DNA of 64,000 bases, from NCBI GenBank assembly GCA_964492845.1, contig CAZBMZ010000015.1:1-64000 (forward strand), written 5' to 3'. The notes beneath the pieces were generated by a model. It was not told the origin of the DNA. It saw only the letters and a list, made by a program, of their open reading frames with translations, and did no database searches. The translations under genes were made by a program, and so were the position numbers. Source of the stretch: JADJPF01 sp964492845 (lineage in GTDB: Bacteria; Acidobacteriota; Blastocatellia; Chloracidobacteriales; JADJPF01). Each line of letters opens with the position of its first letter. Positions within the stretch are counted from its first letter, which is position 1. This document shows positions 1-8,784 of this stretch, piece after piece.

Positions 1-165
1 TACTTATTAATTTTGGCTCAAAATATAAGATCTCTTTTACTTAACCACTTATTTAATCTACAACCAATAAGCATTTACAAAAATTGGGTTATAATCCATT
101 ATAGCCATTTTATAAACAGGTTTTATCATAACTAACTTTTGTCAACTTTTTAGGAGGTTTTAACC

Positions 166-1566
166 GTGAAAGAATATGATGTTGTTGTTTTAGGTGCTGG
201 CCCAGGTGGTTATGTAGCAGCAATTCGAGCCAGCCAACTAGGGCTAAAAACCGCAATAGTTGAAAAACAATATTGGGGCGGAGTTTGCTTAAATGTTGGT
301 TGTATTCCTTCCAAAGCATTACTAAGAAATGCAGAGCTAGCCCATATTTTCAAAAAAGAAGCCAAAACCTTTGGTATTAAAGTAGAAGGTAAAGTGTCTT
401 TTGATTATGGCGAAGCTTTTCGCCGTAGCCGTAAGGTTGCTGATGGCCGTGTCAAGGGTGTCCACTTTTTAATGCGTAAAAATAAAATTGATGAATATGA
501 AGGATGGGCAAATTTTCTTGATCCACATAACCTACAAATCAAATTAAATAAAGGTGGAGAGGAAACCATCAAGTTTAAGCATTGTATCATTGCGGCTGGT
601 ACAACTACCCGGTTAATTCCTGGCTCAAAACTAAGTGAAAGAGTTGTCACTTACGAAGAACAAATTATGCAAGATAATCTACCTAGCAGCATTATTATTG
701 CTGGTGCTGGTGCAATTGGAGTAGAGTTTGCTTATGTAATGCACAATTATGACGTAGATGTCACAATGGTAGAATTTTTAGACCGTGTTGTTCCACTTGA
801 AGATGAAGAAGTTTCAGCAGAACTACATAAACAATACCAACGTAGTGGCATTAAAATAATGACTAAAACCCGCGTTGATAATATTGAAGATACAGGAAAA
901 AATGTTCGTGTTGCTGTTACCGGGCCTGATGGCACACAGCAAGTTTTAGAAGCAGATAAAATACTGCAAGCTATAGGCTTTAAGCCTCGCACAGAAGGTT
1001 ATGGACTAGAAAACACTGGTGTAAAGCTTACCGAACGAGGCGCGATAGATATTAACGGCAAAATGCAAACCAACGTCCCTCATATTTACGCTATTGGTGA
1101 TGTTACTGCAAAATTTATGCTTGCACACGTAGCAGAATCAATGGGAGTTATTGCAGCAGAAAATATTGCTGGTGCTGAAACCATTGAAATAAATTTTGAT
1201 ATGGTTCCACGTGCAACTTATTGCCAACCTCAAGTTGCTAGCTTTGGTTATACAGAAAAACAAGCCCGTGAAAAAGGCTATGATGTCCAAGTAGCCAAAT
1301 TCCCTTTCCAAGCCAACGGTAAAGCACACGGTTTAGGCGATGCTACAGGCTTTGTAAAATTAATTAGCGATAAAAAATATGGTGAGCTTTTAGGCGGACA
1401 TATGATCGGGCCAGATGTTACTGAACTGCTACCCGAACTAACCTTAGCCCAAAAATGGGAACTAACCGCTGAAGAAGTCGCCCGCAACATTCATGCACAC
1501 CCAACATTGAGCGAAGCCGTTAAGGAAGCGGCTCATGGCCTAGTTGGACATATGATTAACTTCTAA
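166..1566 (+). CDS. lpdA: Dihydrolipoyl dehydrogenase (E3)
   Basis: This is a 466-residue FAD/NAD-dependent disulfide oxidoreductase that reoxidises dihydrolipoamide in 2-oxoacid dehydrogenase complexes or the glycine cleavage system. The N-terminal FAD-binding loop GAGPGG is at residues 10-15. The redox disulfide lies in CLNVGC (Cys41 and Cys46). A second dinucleotide-binding segment, AGAGAIG, is near residue 180, and the C-terminal HPTLSE segment gives the catalytic dyad His445/Glu450. The length is normal for the family. The GTG start at 166 is supported by a perfect AGGAGG at 152-157. No E1 or E2 subunit gene is adjacent, so its parent complex cannot be told from this window. A strong hairpin terminator follows. 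The family call is secure; close relatives such as mercuric or glutathione reductase are less likely because of the LNVGCIPSKALL active-site signature. Confidence 0.96.
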   Translation: MKEYDVVVLGAGPGGYVAAIRASQLGLKTAIVEKQYWGGVCLNVGCIPSKALLRNAELAHIFKKEAKTFGIKVEGKVSFDYGEAFRRSRKVADGRVKGVHFLMRKNKIDEYEGWANFLDPHNLQIKLNKGGEETIKFKHCIIAAGTTTRLIPGSKLSERVVTYEEQIMQDNLPSSIIIAGAGAIGVEFAYVMHNYDVDVTMVEFLDRVVPLEDEEVSAELHKQYQRSGIKIMTKTRVDNIEDTGKNVRVAVTGPDGTQQVLEADKILQAIGFKPRTEGYGLENTGVKLTERGAIDINGKMQTNVPHIYAIGDVTAKFMLAHVAESMGVIAAENIAGAETIEINFDMVPRATYCQPQVASFGYTEKQAREKGYDVQVAKFPFQANGKAHGLGDATGFVKLISDKKYGELLGGHMIGPDVTELLPELTLAQKWELTAEEVARNIHAHPTLSEAVKEAAHGLVGHMINF

Positions 1567-1590
1567 AATTTACAAAATTTAAGCCAACCT

Positions 1591-1635
1591 AAAATGGACT
1601 AAGTTTGAAGTAGTTTCAAACTTAGTCCATTTTTT
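1591..1635 (+). terminator. Rho-independent terminator after lpdA
   Basis: A perfect 19-bp inverted repeat (1591-1609 and 1615-1633) with a 5-base loop ends in a run of T. It starts 25 bases after the lpdA stop and separates lpdA from the toxin-antitoxin pair. Confidence 0.85.
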
Positions 1636-1741
1636 ATAAATATGCAGACTAAGTTAAGACATTTGATACAAAAGCAAAATAAAAACTAGTAACAAAAAAT
1701 ATTAATAGCTATAATTTACAACAAATTAAGGAGAAATAATT

Positions 1742-2002
1742 ATGCTAAACCAAGCTTTAGAAAAAGTAGTTGAACAAATAAAAAGGCTTTCACTAGAAGA
1801 ACAATTGGAAATTCGTAATTTACTTAATGAAATACCTTTAACGGCAGAAGAAATTGATAAAAAGCTTCAAGAAGAACTACTAGCAGAAGGGTTAGTTAGT
1901 GAAATTAAGCCTTCATACTTATCTTTAGCAAAACAAAATTTTAAGCCTATAGAAATAATAGGAAAGCCTATATCAGAGACTATTATTGAGGAAAGACGCT
2001 AA
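1742..2002 (+). CDS. Putative antitoxin of VapBC-type pair
   Basis: This is an 86-residue, mostly helical, charged protein directly upstream of a PIN-domain gene. Its stop and the next start share a base (TAATG at 2000-2004), which implies translational coupling and is the usual antitoxin-first layout. The sequence begins with an amphipathic segment ending in LSLEEQLEIRNLLNEI, followed by an acidic linker and a basic C-terminal tail. I see no clear ribbon-helix-helix, AbrB or Phd/YefM DNA-binding motif, so the antitoxin call rests on context. A purine-rich ribosome site (AAGGAG, about 1728-1733) precedes the ATG. It would be expected to bind and neutralise the PIN nuclease through its C-terminal part and perhaps to autoregulate. 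Confidence 0.7.
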   Translation: MLNQALEKVVEQIKRLSLEEQLEIRNLLNEIPLTAEEIDKKLQEELLAEGLVSEIKPSYLSLAKQNFKPIEIIGKPISETIIEERR

Positions 2003-2472
2003 TGTTTTATTTTCTTGATAGTAGTGCATTAGTAAAACGCTATATTAGCGAAATAGGAAGTAATTGGATTCAAACTATCACAGATCCTAGCTCTGGAAAT
2101 TGGTTGTATATTTCTCGCATTACTACAGTAGAAATAGTCGCTGCTTTAACTAGAAGAGTGAGAACAGGAACTTTAACTCTACATCAAGCAACTTTAGCTA
2201 TTAATGAATTTAAAAGAGAAATAGCCCACGATTACCGCATTTTAGAATTAAGCCCAATAATAGCAAACCGTGCTATCGCTTTAGCTGAAACTTATAGCCT
2301 ACGTGGATATGATGCCGTACAATTAGCTTCATCTTTGACAATCAAAGATAAGCTTGTCAGTTATAAAGCAACTGTTGCTTCTCTATATGTGTTAGTTTCA
2401 GCAGATAACGATTTAAATAATGCTGCTAGTTTAGAAAGCCTAGCTGTAGAAAACCCAAATCATCATCCTTAA
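2002..2472 (+). CDS. vapC: PIN-domain ribonuclease toxin, VapC family
   Basis: This 156-residue PIN-domain protein is the likely toxin of the pair, predicted to be a Mg-dependent RNA endonuclease. The N-terminal FLDSSALVKRY signature supplies the first acidic metal ligand (Asp6). Glu44 in the TTVEIVAAL segment, Asp104 in RGYDAVQLAS and Asp135 in SADNDLNNAA complete the four-acid PIN active site. Length and motif order match bacterial VapC toxins. It overlaps the antitoxin gene by one base and has no separate ribosome site of note, consistent with coupled translation. The cellular RNA target cannot be read from the sequence. Confidence 0.88.
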   Translation: MFYFLDSSALVKRYISEIGSNWIQTITDPSSGNWLYISRITTVEIVAALTRRVRTGTLTLHQATLAINEFKREIAHDYRILELSPIIANRAIALAETYSLRGYDAVQLASSLTIKDKLVSYKATVASLYVLVSADNDLNNAASLESLAVENPNHHP

Positions 2473-2613
2473 GCTCTTTTAACTTATTCTTTTACAACAA
2501 TTAACTACTCATTTCTTATCTTTTCCGTAAACAAGCTTACAAAAATACCAACAATTTAGCTATTATCCACATCAAAAGGGAAAAGCCTCTAAAAAATTTA
2601 AGGAGCTAAACTT

Positions 2614-5313
2614 ATGTATTGCCTAAAAAAATCATGGACTTACTTAAAATTATCAATCTCTTTAATGATTGTTTTTTCTCTTAACCTTCCCATTTTACCT
2701 AATCAACTTCCAATAAAGTTTAGTTCTCAGGCTAGCAGTAATACAGCTAGCAAAAATAATACAGATATAGACAAAACTGTTTATTTTGAAGCAATTAACA
2801 ATACTCAGTTTATTGCTAAAACCAAGGCTTATCAGGCAGAAATAGCTGCTAATAAAATTACTCTTTCGCTAAATAGTCAAGAAAAACCTAACAAGCCTAT
2901 ACAAATTAATTTCATCAACTCTAATGCTCAAAGTGAGCTAGTAGCAGAAAATACATTGTTAGGGAAAAGCAATTATTTTATTGGCAATGATGAAAAAAAT
3001 TGGCAAACCCAAGTTAAACACTACAAACAAGTCCAAGCAAAATCAGTCTATCCCGGCATTGACTTAAATTATTATGGAAGCGATGGACAGCTAGAATATG
3101 ATTTTCTAGTTTCCCCAAAAACTAATCCTCAACAAATTAAACTTAGCTATAGCGGAATGGAAAAACTAGCTTTAGCTGATAATGGAGACTTGGTTTTAAC
3201 GGTTGCTAATGAAACTATCCGTCAGCATAAGCCTATTGTTTATCAAGTAATTAACAATAATAAGCAATTTGTTGATTGTAGCTATTTAATTACTGGAAAC
3301 ACAGTTAGTTTTAATTTAGCTAAATATGACCCAAATCATACCCTAGTAATTGATCCGGTTATTAGTTATGCAACTTATATTGGTGGTGATGGACAAGACG
3401 CTATTAGCTTAAATTTTACTGATTCGGCTGGTAATTTTTATCTTGTTGGAAATAGTCGTTCTAGCAATTTTCCACTGGTCAACCCTGTCCAAAACCGCTT
3501 CAAAGGCTCAGGAGAGCTAATTATAGTAAAACTTAACCCTAACGGGCAAATACTATATTCAACTTACGTAGGCGGTAAAAATGAGGAACGACCATTAAGA
3601 ATGGTAGTTGATAATAGTGGAAATATTTATGTAATAGGTGCAACTAGTTCGCGCAATTTGCCACTAAAAAACGCTTTTCAAGACACTTATACTAAAACTC
3701 GGTTAGAAACATTTTTCGTTGTCAAACTAGATGCTAATGGCGGACTTGTTTATTCAACTTATCTTGGGGGTGGCGGTGAAGTGCTAGATCCCTTTAGATT
3801 TTTAGTAGATGACAATGGCAACCTTATTATGGTAGGAACTACCAATTTTAGAGAATTTAGCTTATTAAATGCTTTTCAAACTCTTTATGGGAACCGCGAA
3901 GGCGTTGGAGGCAATGTTTCAGACCTTTTTGTTACTAAGCTAAACTCCAATGGTGGAGCTATTTTTTCAACTTATCTTGGGGGTATTGGTAATGAAGAAA
4001 TAGCGGGTTTAAGCCTAGATCCATTAGGTAATATCTACGTAGCAGGAACAACTGAAAGCAAGACTTTTCCAAAACGAAATGCAAGACAAAAGAAATTTGC
4101 TGGTGGGACAGATGGCTTTATAACCAAGTTTAATCCTCGTGGAGAAGTTATTTACTCTACTTTCCTTGGTGGTAGCGGATTTGATGACATTCGCAATTTT
4201 GTTGTGGACACAACAGGCAATATTACTTTAGTAGGAAAAACTGGCTCGCCTAATTTTCCAATTCAAACTGCTTTTCAATCAACATTTGGTGGCTCTGATG
4301 ATGTATTTATAACTAAGCTAAATGATCAGGGAGCAATTATTTTTTCAACCTATCTTGGCGGCAGTGACAAGGAATTAAATTCTAATTTAGATTTAAGAGT
4401 AGTTTTAGATAATGCCAACAATTTATTACTTACAGGAACAACATTTTCTAGTAATTTTCCTATGGTAGGAAATAGCTTTCAATCGGCCTACGGTCAAGCA
4501 GGAGACATTTTTTTAGCAAAAATTAGTATGCTTGGGCAACCTGTTTTTACTACTTATTTAGGTGGTCAAGGACTAGAAACTATCTTAAGAGCTACTAGCG
4601 ACACAAATGGAAATGTTTACCTCTTAGGCGAAACTAATTCATCTAATTTGCCGCTACGAAATGCTTTTCAATCAAACCAACGTGGAGACAAAACTTTAGT
4701 AGTTGCTAAATTTGCTACTGATGGTAGCTTAGTTTATTCTACTTATTTAGGTGGACAGCTAATGCAAGAAGTTGGCAATTTTACGGCTGACTCATTGGGT
4801 AATGCTTATGTAATAGGTCGAACTAAATCAATAGATTTTCCAACTCGTAATGCTTTTCAACCAATGTCTGGAGGTGGGTTTGGAGCATTTTTTGACGTAT
4901 TTGTTACCAAGTTTGGGGTTAGTGGAGATGTAATTTATTCTACTTATTTAGGTGGTAGCCAAGATGAAAACAACCAAAGCTTAGGGTTTTCCTTTGTAGA
5001 TCCTAGCGGTCAAGTTTATCTAGTTGGCACAACGTCTTCTACTGATTTTCCAACCCGCAATGCTTTGCAAACTAGCCTATCTGGAGCAACAGATATTTAC
5101 ATTACTAGTTTTGATGCTCAAGGTCGTGCGATCTCCTCTAGTTATTTTGGCGGTAATGGAATGGACAGGGAAACCAACGTGGTTATCACCAACACAGGAA
5201 TAATCTATTTGACTGGAGTAACTGAATCTACTAACTTTCCTACTTTAAACGGCGCACAAGGCTCTTTTGGTGGCGGTGGTCAAGATGGATTTTTTGCCGT
5301 AATCAACCCTTAA
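2614..5313 (+). CDS. Secreted SBBP-repeat protein
   Basis: This 899-residue protein starts with a hydrophobic signal-like segment (about residues 13-33). Residues from about 45 to 245 form a conserved N-terminal domain seen in front of SBBP repeats, with the YPGIDLNYYGSDGQLEYDF segment as its hallmark. The rest consists of ten repeats of about 60-70 residues. Each carries a YSTYLGG-like strand, a D..GN.Y..G.T segment and an NFP..NAFQ segment, which is the SBBP (seven-bladed beta-propeller-related) pattern. There is no catalytic motif, and function is unknown; a cell-surface or periplasmic binding or scaffold role is inference. A clear AAGGAG precedes the ATG. The protein ends after a repeat, without a sorting domain. 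purK follows after 13 bases, so the two may be co-transcribed. Confidence 0.85.
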   Translation: MYCLKKSWTYLKLSISLMIVFSLNLPILPNQLPIKFSSQASSNTASKNNTDIDKTVYFEAINNTQFIAKTKAYQAEIAANKITLSLNSQEKPNKPIQINFINSNAQSELVAENTLLGKSNYFIGNDEKNWQTQVKHYKQVQAKSVYPGIDLNYYGSDGQLEYDFLVSPKTNPQQIKLSYSGMEKLALADNGDLVLTVANETIRQHKPIVYQVINNNKQFVDCSYLITGNTVSFNLAKYDPNHTLVIDPVISYATYIGGDGQDAISLNFTDSAGNFYLVGNSRSSNFPLVNPVQNRFKGSGELIIVKLNPNGQILYSTYVGGKNEERPLRMVVDNSGNIYVIGATSSRNLPLKNAFQDTYTKTRLETFFVVKLDANGGLVYSTYLGGGGEVLDPFRFLVDDNGNLIMVGTTNFREFSLLNAFQTLYGNREGVGGNVSDLFVTKLNSNGGAIFSTYLGGIGNEEIAGLSLDPLGNIYVAGTTESKTFPKRNARQKKFAGGTDGFITKFNPRGEVIYSTFLGGSGFDDIRNFVVDTTGNITLVGKTGSPNFPIQTAFQSTFGGSDDVFITKLNDQGAIIFSTYLGGSDKELNSNLDLRVVLDNANNLLLTGTTFSSNFPMVGNSFQSAYGQAGDIFLAKISMLGQPVFTTYLGGQGLETILRATSDTNGNVYLLGETNSSNLPLRNAFQSNQRGDKTLVVAKFATDGSLVYSTYLGGQLMQEVGNFTADSLGNAYVIGRTKSIDFPTRNAFQPMSGGGFGAFFDVFVTKFGVSGDVIYSTYLGGSQDENNQSLGFSFVDPSGQVYLVGTTSSTDFPTRNALQTSLSGATDIYITSFDAQGRAISSSYFGGNGMDRETNVVITNTGIIYLTGVTESTNFPTLNGAQGSFGGGGQDGFFAVINP

Positions 5314-5326
5314 AACTAGGAAAGTA

Positions 5327-6499
5327 ATGTTATCTACTAGAAAAAAACTTAAAGCTTTAGAAGTAGGTAGCCGCATAGGTATTCTTGGCGGTGGTCAACT
5401 TGGAAGAATGCTAGCCCTGGCAGCCCGTCAAATGGGCTACCGCGTTCATGTCCTTGAACCAACGCCAGACGCGCCTTGCTCACAAGTTGCTGATAAACAC
5501 ATAGTTGCTAATTATGATGATATTGCTTCTGTCCTAAAACTTGGCAAACGTTGTGATGTTGTGACTTATGAATTTGAAAATATTGATGTGCGTTCTGTAA
5601 TAGCTTTAGAAGAAGCAGGTTATCCAGTTTTTCCAAGTAGCAATGTATTAAAAATTACTCAACACCGGATCTTAGAAAAACAATTTGTTCAAAGTATTGG
5701 CATTAATACTGCGCCATTTTATCCAGTAAATACTCAAATAGATTTAGAACATGCTGCTAGTAAAATTGGGTTTCCTGCTATTATCAAAACTGCTTATGGT
5801 GGTTATGATGGCAAAGGTCAAGTTAAAGTAACAAATCTTGAACAAGCCCAACTAGCTTTTCAAGAATTACCAAATCGCCCATTGATTTGGGAAAAAATGA
5901 TTAAATTTACCAAAGAACTTGGTATTATTTGCGTCCGAGATAGAAATAACCAAATAGTTACTTATCCTGTAACAGAAAATATTCATGTAGAAAATATTTT
6001 AGACACTACCCTAGTACCAGCTTTGGTTTCTGCTAAAGTCGCAGACCAAGCAACAGAAATTGCCCGACAAATTGCCCAGCACTTAAATATTGTTGGTGTA
6101 TTTTGTGTAGAAATGTTTCTACTAGAAAATGATGAAATCCTAGTCAATGAAATAGCTCCACGTCCCCATAACAGCGGTCATTACAGCATAGATGCTTGTC
6201 TTTGCTCCCAGTTTGAACAACAATTGCGGGCAATATGTAACTTGCCTTTAGGCTCACCTAGAATGCTTTCTAAAACGGCGGTCATGGTTAATATTTTAGG
6301 CGATCATAAAGGTGATCATTTGTCTGGCACAACAGGACTGTTATCAGACACAAATGTTTGTTTACATCTTTATGGAAAGAAAAAAGCTAAAACCAAGCGT
6401 AAGATGGGACATTTTACAGTTTTATCTGATGATTTGGATGAAGCGTTTGAAATAGCCCAAAAGACCAGAAAACAATTGCGTTGGATTGCTAGGCGTTAG
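5327..6499 (+). CDS. purK: N5-carboxyaminoimidazole ribonucleotide synthase
   Basis: This 390-residue ATP-grasp enzyme makes N5-CAIR from AIR, ATP and bicarbonate in de novo purine synthesis. The N-terminal GILGGGQLGRML segment (about residues 18-29) is the characteristic PurK glycine-rich loop. The ATP-grasp domain contains IKTAYGGYDGKGQ, and the conserved EIAPRPHNSGHYSIDAC segment lies near residue 275. Length is typical for the family. An AGGAAAG ribosome site sits just before the ATG. PurE, the mutase usually paired with PurK, is not in this window. About 17 residues precede the glycine-rich motif, slightly longer than most PurK proteins, so an internal start is possible but no better candidate is visible. 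Confidence 0.93.
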   Translation: MLSTRKKLKALEVGSRIGILGGGQLGRMLALAARQMGYRVHVLEPTPDAPCSQVADKHIVANYDDIASVLKLGKRCDVVTYEFENIDVRSVIALEEAGYPVFPSSNVLKITQHRILEKQFVQSIGINTAPFYPVNTQIDLEHAASKIGFPAIIKTAYGGYDGKGQVKVTNLEQAQLAFQELPNRPLIWEKMIKFTKELGIICVRDRNNQIVTYPVTENIHVENILDTTLVPALVSAKVADQATEIARQIAQHLNIVGVFCVEMFLLENDEILVNEIAPRPHNSGHYSIDACLCSQFEQQLRAICNLPLGSPRMLSKTAVMVNILGDHKGDHLSGTTGLLSDTNVCLHLYGKKKAKTKRKMGHFTVLSDDLDEAFEIAQKTRKQLRWIARR

Positions 6500-6569
6500 A
6501 TTAGCTAATTTAGCTAATTTAGCCCAGCCCTAAAGGGCCGGTCTATTATCAGTAGCCCCTAACGGGGCT
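6500..6569. repeat. Intergenic palindromic (REP-like) element
   Basis: Behind purK a 9-base unit (agctaattt) occurs twice near 6503-6520. It is followed by two short G+C-rich hairpins: GCCC-TAAA-GGGC at 6527-6538 and AGCCCC-TAAC-GGGGCT at 6554-6569, the second followed by an A/T-rich tract. The G+C-rich stems stand out against the AT-rich background. The second hairpin could act as a purK terminator, but the paired layout resembles dispersed REP-type elements. Only this copy is seen in the window. Confidence 0.5.
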
Positions 6570-6629
6570 AAAAAGTTGTTTATTGTTGAAAATACAACTA
6601 TTTGCAAAAAACATTCTAAGAATATAAAT

Positions 6630-7007
6630 TTAATTACTATTTGAGTAATAATAATAAGTTAAAGCAGTAATAGCTTTTGATAAAATTTCATGAGGATCGC
6701 TAGATAGCTCCATATTTGTTGTTTTTTTCTTAAATGTTTTATCTTCTATGATTTGGCAGTTTATCTTTCCGTCTGGGTCTTTTTTAATTTCTAAACATCC
6801 TATTTTAGTCTTTAACTCTACTAAATCATCAAATTTCTTTTCAGACATAATAACTACATAGTCAAGATTACCCCATGCATAAAATTTTTCTGGCCCAGCA
6901 TTAGTTGGTGAAGTAAGGTGTTCTTGCCAAAGTTTATCCATAAGAGCAACAAATTTTTCTAGTTGATTAGTGTAAGATGCTGTAGAACTACTGGCTGTTG
7001 AAGACAT
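6630..7007 (-). CDS. Hypothetical protein, 125 aa
   Basis: I do not recognise this protein. It is 125 residues long, begins with a Ser/Thr/Ala-rich stretch of about 13 residues, and continues as a soluble mixed alpha/beta protein with no signal peptide, membrane segment or cysteine motif. The centre (WGNLDYVVIMSEKKFDDLV) and the segment around GCLEIKKDPDGKINCQII suggest a small alpha/beta fold. The end is a tyrosine-rich helix. It is transcribed away from the NamZ-like gene, with 97 bases between their starts. Coding reality is supported by a sensible composition and by the absence of any better frame in this interval. It ends 60 bases from the palindromic element behind purK. Confidence 0.6.
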   Translation of the reverse strand: MSSTASSSTASYTNQLEKFVALMDKLWQEHLTSPTNAGPEKFYAWGNLDYVVIMSEKKFDDLVELKTKIGCLEIKKDPDGKINCQIIEDKTFKKKTTNMELSSDPHEILSKAITALTYYYYSNSN

Positions 7008-7104
7008 GTTTTTTTCCGCCCTACTAAGTAAGTTTGAATCAATAAGTTTAATTTAATATGATAGCCGCTTTAACTCGTCAACTCCAATTAGCAAAGGATT
7101 TTTT

Positions 7105-8271
7105 ATGAAATTAGGGCTAGAAACTATTTTTACTGATCACTTAGATTTATTACGTGGTAAGCGTGTAGGGTTAATAGTTAATCCTGCTTCTATAAATCAA
7201 AAATTTGAACATGCAGCAGATAGTTTTTTTCAATGCTCAGAATTTACTCTAACCACGCTTTTTGGCCCTCAACATGGCATTCGCGGCGAGACTCAAGATA
7301 ATATGATTGAATGGGAAGGCTTTAAGGATAGCCGCACTAACCTTACAGTTTATAGTTTATATGGAAAAACTCGTGTCCCTACAGAAGAAATGCTTAAAGA
7401 TGTTGACGTGCTAGTTTTTGATATCCAAGACGTAGGAACTAGAGTTTACACATTTATTTACACTATGGCACATGCAATGCAGGCTTGTGCTAAATATGGT
7501 AAGGAAATGGTGGTGCTAGATCGCCCAAATCCAATTGGAGGAGAGCTAGTAGAAGGAAATATTTTAGAATCAGAATTTGCTTCTTTTGTTGGGTTATTTC
7601 CTATTGCAATGCGGCATGGAATGACAGTAGCAGAACTAGCATTAATGTTTAATGATGCTTTTGGAATTGGTTGCAAGCTAAATATAGTGCCAATGCAAGG
7701 TTGGCAGCGTTCAATGTGGTGGTCAGAAACTAATATTTCTTGGATCTTGCCTTCGCCAAATATGCCAACACTTGATACAGCAACAGTTTACCCAGGAATG
7801 GTAATTTTTGAAGGAACAATGGTTTCTGAGGGTCGTGGGACGACTCGACCATTTGAGCTAATTGGCGCACCCTATATTGATCCATACAAACTAACTGAAG
7901 AGCTAAATAAGTTAAATTTACCTGGCGTTTATTTTCGTCCAACTTATTACCAGCCAACTTTCCATAAGCATGTTGGAAAGTTATGTGGTGGGCTACAACT
8001 TCATATAACTGATAGGCAAACTTACAAGTCAGTAATTACCGCAGTAGCAATTTTAAGCACAATTTATCATCTTTACACAGATAAATTTGAGTGGAAACAG
8101 CCGCCTTATGAGTATGTGCATGACAAATTGCCTATTGATGTAATTTTTGGGACAGACAAAGTTAGAAAACAAATAGAAGCAAATATGTCTATTAAAGATA
8201 TAGAAGATTCTTGGTCAAGTGGCGTTCAGGACTTTATCAGACTGAGAGAAAAATATTTAATTTATAAATAA
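7105..8271 (+). CDS. NamZ-like exo-beta-N-acetylmuramidase (DUF1343)
   Basis: This 388-residue protein belongs to the DUF1343 family, now associated with NamZ exo-N-acetylmuramidases (GH171) that release MurNAc from the ends of peptidoglycan fragments. Conserved family segments are visible in order: GKRVGLIVNPAS near residue 18, LFGPQHGIRGE near 52, VFDIQDVGTRVYTFIYTM near 95, VLDRPNPIGG near 129 and FEGTMVSEGRGTTRPFE near 236. Length is close to the family norm minus a signal peptide: the protein begins directly with MKLGLETI, so it looks cytoplasmic unless an upstream start exists, and none is apparent. No NagZ or amidase gene is adjacent. Its 3' end lies 3 bases from the convergent downstream gene, with no terminator hairpin. 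Confidence 0.85.
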   Translation: MKLGLETIFTDHLDLLRGKRVGLIVNPASINQKFEHAADSFFQCSEFTLTTLFGPQHGIRGETQDNMIEWEGFKDSRTNLTVYSLYGKTRVPTEEMLKDVDVLVFDIQDVGTRVYTFIYTMAHAMQACAKYGKEMVVLDRPNPIGGELVEGNILESEFASFVGLFPIAMRHGMTVAELALMFNDAFGIGCKLNIVPMQGWQRSMWWSETNISWILPSPNMPTLDTATVYPGMVIFEGTMVSEGRGTTRPFELIGAPYIDPYKLTEELNKLNLPGVYFRPTYYQPTFHKHVGKLCGGLQLHITDRQTYKSVITAVAILSTIYHLYTDKFEWKQPPYEYVHDKLPIDVIFGTDKVRKQIEANMSIKDIEDSWSSGVQDFIRLREKYLIYK

Positions 8272-8274
8272 TAC

Positions 8275-8763
8275 TTAATTTATAGGATTAAGCTGTTTAT
8301 TTTTTGCAATACGAATAGAATTTCCAATAAAAAAACAAACAAAGTGGAAGAAAAATAACCCCATCATAAAAGCAAAAAAAAGATAAAGATTAAATCCTAC
8401 AAAACACACACTTATTAAAAAAGAATAAATTAATGAGATTATAAATATATGGCTTAAAGCATCGCTTAGTTTTAGAATATAGCTTAGATAAGAAATAGCA
8501 AAAGCATAGTTTAATAAAACCATTAATACAAGAACATAAAATACATACTTTCCTAGCAAAGATAAAATAATTTCTATAGAAAAAGAAAAAAAGACATCTC
8601 CTAAAACAAAAAAAAGAAAAATAGCAAGCCAATAAGAATAAGAATATGTAAGAAGAAAAGTTTTTAATTTCCCTTTTTGGCTCTGAATAAATTCTCGTTG
8701 TTCATACTCGTTTTGTCTGATTAAAAAACAAGAAGCACAATTGCAAACTTCTACCTGTGGCAT
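8275..8763 (-). CDS. Multi-pass membrane protein with N-terminal cysteine cluster
   Basis: I do not recognise this 162-residue protein. The first 13 residues carry the closely spaced cysteines C7, C9 and C12 (VCNCASC), which might bind a metal. After about 25 polar residues there are four strongly hydrophobic, Phe/Tyr/Leu-rich stretches consistent with transmembrane helices, and the C-terminus is short and basic. It is the last gene of the apparent ribA-moaA-GRAM cluster, starting 21 bases after the GRAM gene, so it is probably co-transcribed. A role in membrane transport or anchoring of the GRAM protein would be speculation. Confidence 0.6.
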   Translation of the reverse strand: MPQVEVCNCASCFLIRQNEYEQREFIQSQKGKLKTFLLTYSYSYWLAIFLFFVLGDVFFSFSIEIILSLLGKYVFYVLVLMVLLNYAFAISYLSYILKLSDALSHIFIISLIYSFLISVCFVGFNLYLFFAFMMGLFFFHFVCFFIGNSIRIAKNKQLNPIN

Positions 8764-8784
8764 AACTTCACCTTACAAGTTATT

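Noticed and set aside
3360..5300. Regularly spaced direct DNA repeats (ending in ttatttaggtggt-like stretches), as in a CRISPR-like array
   Set aside because: They encode the YSTYLGG segment of the SBBP protein repeats, vary in sequence and lie in an open reading frame.
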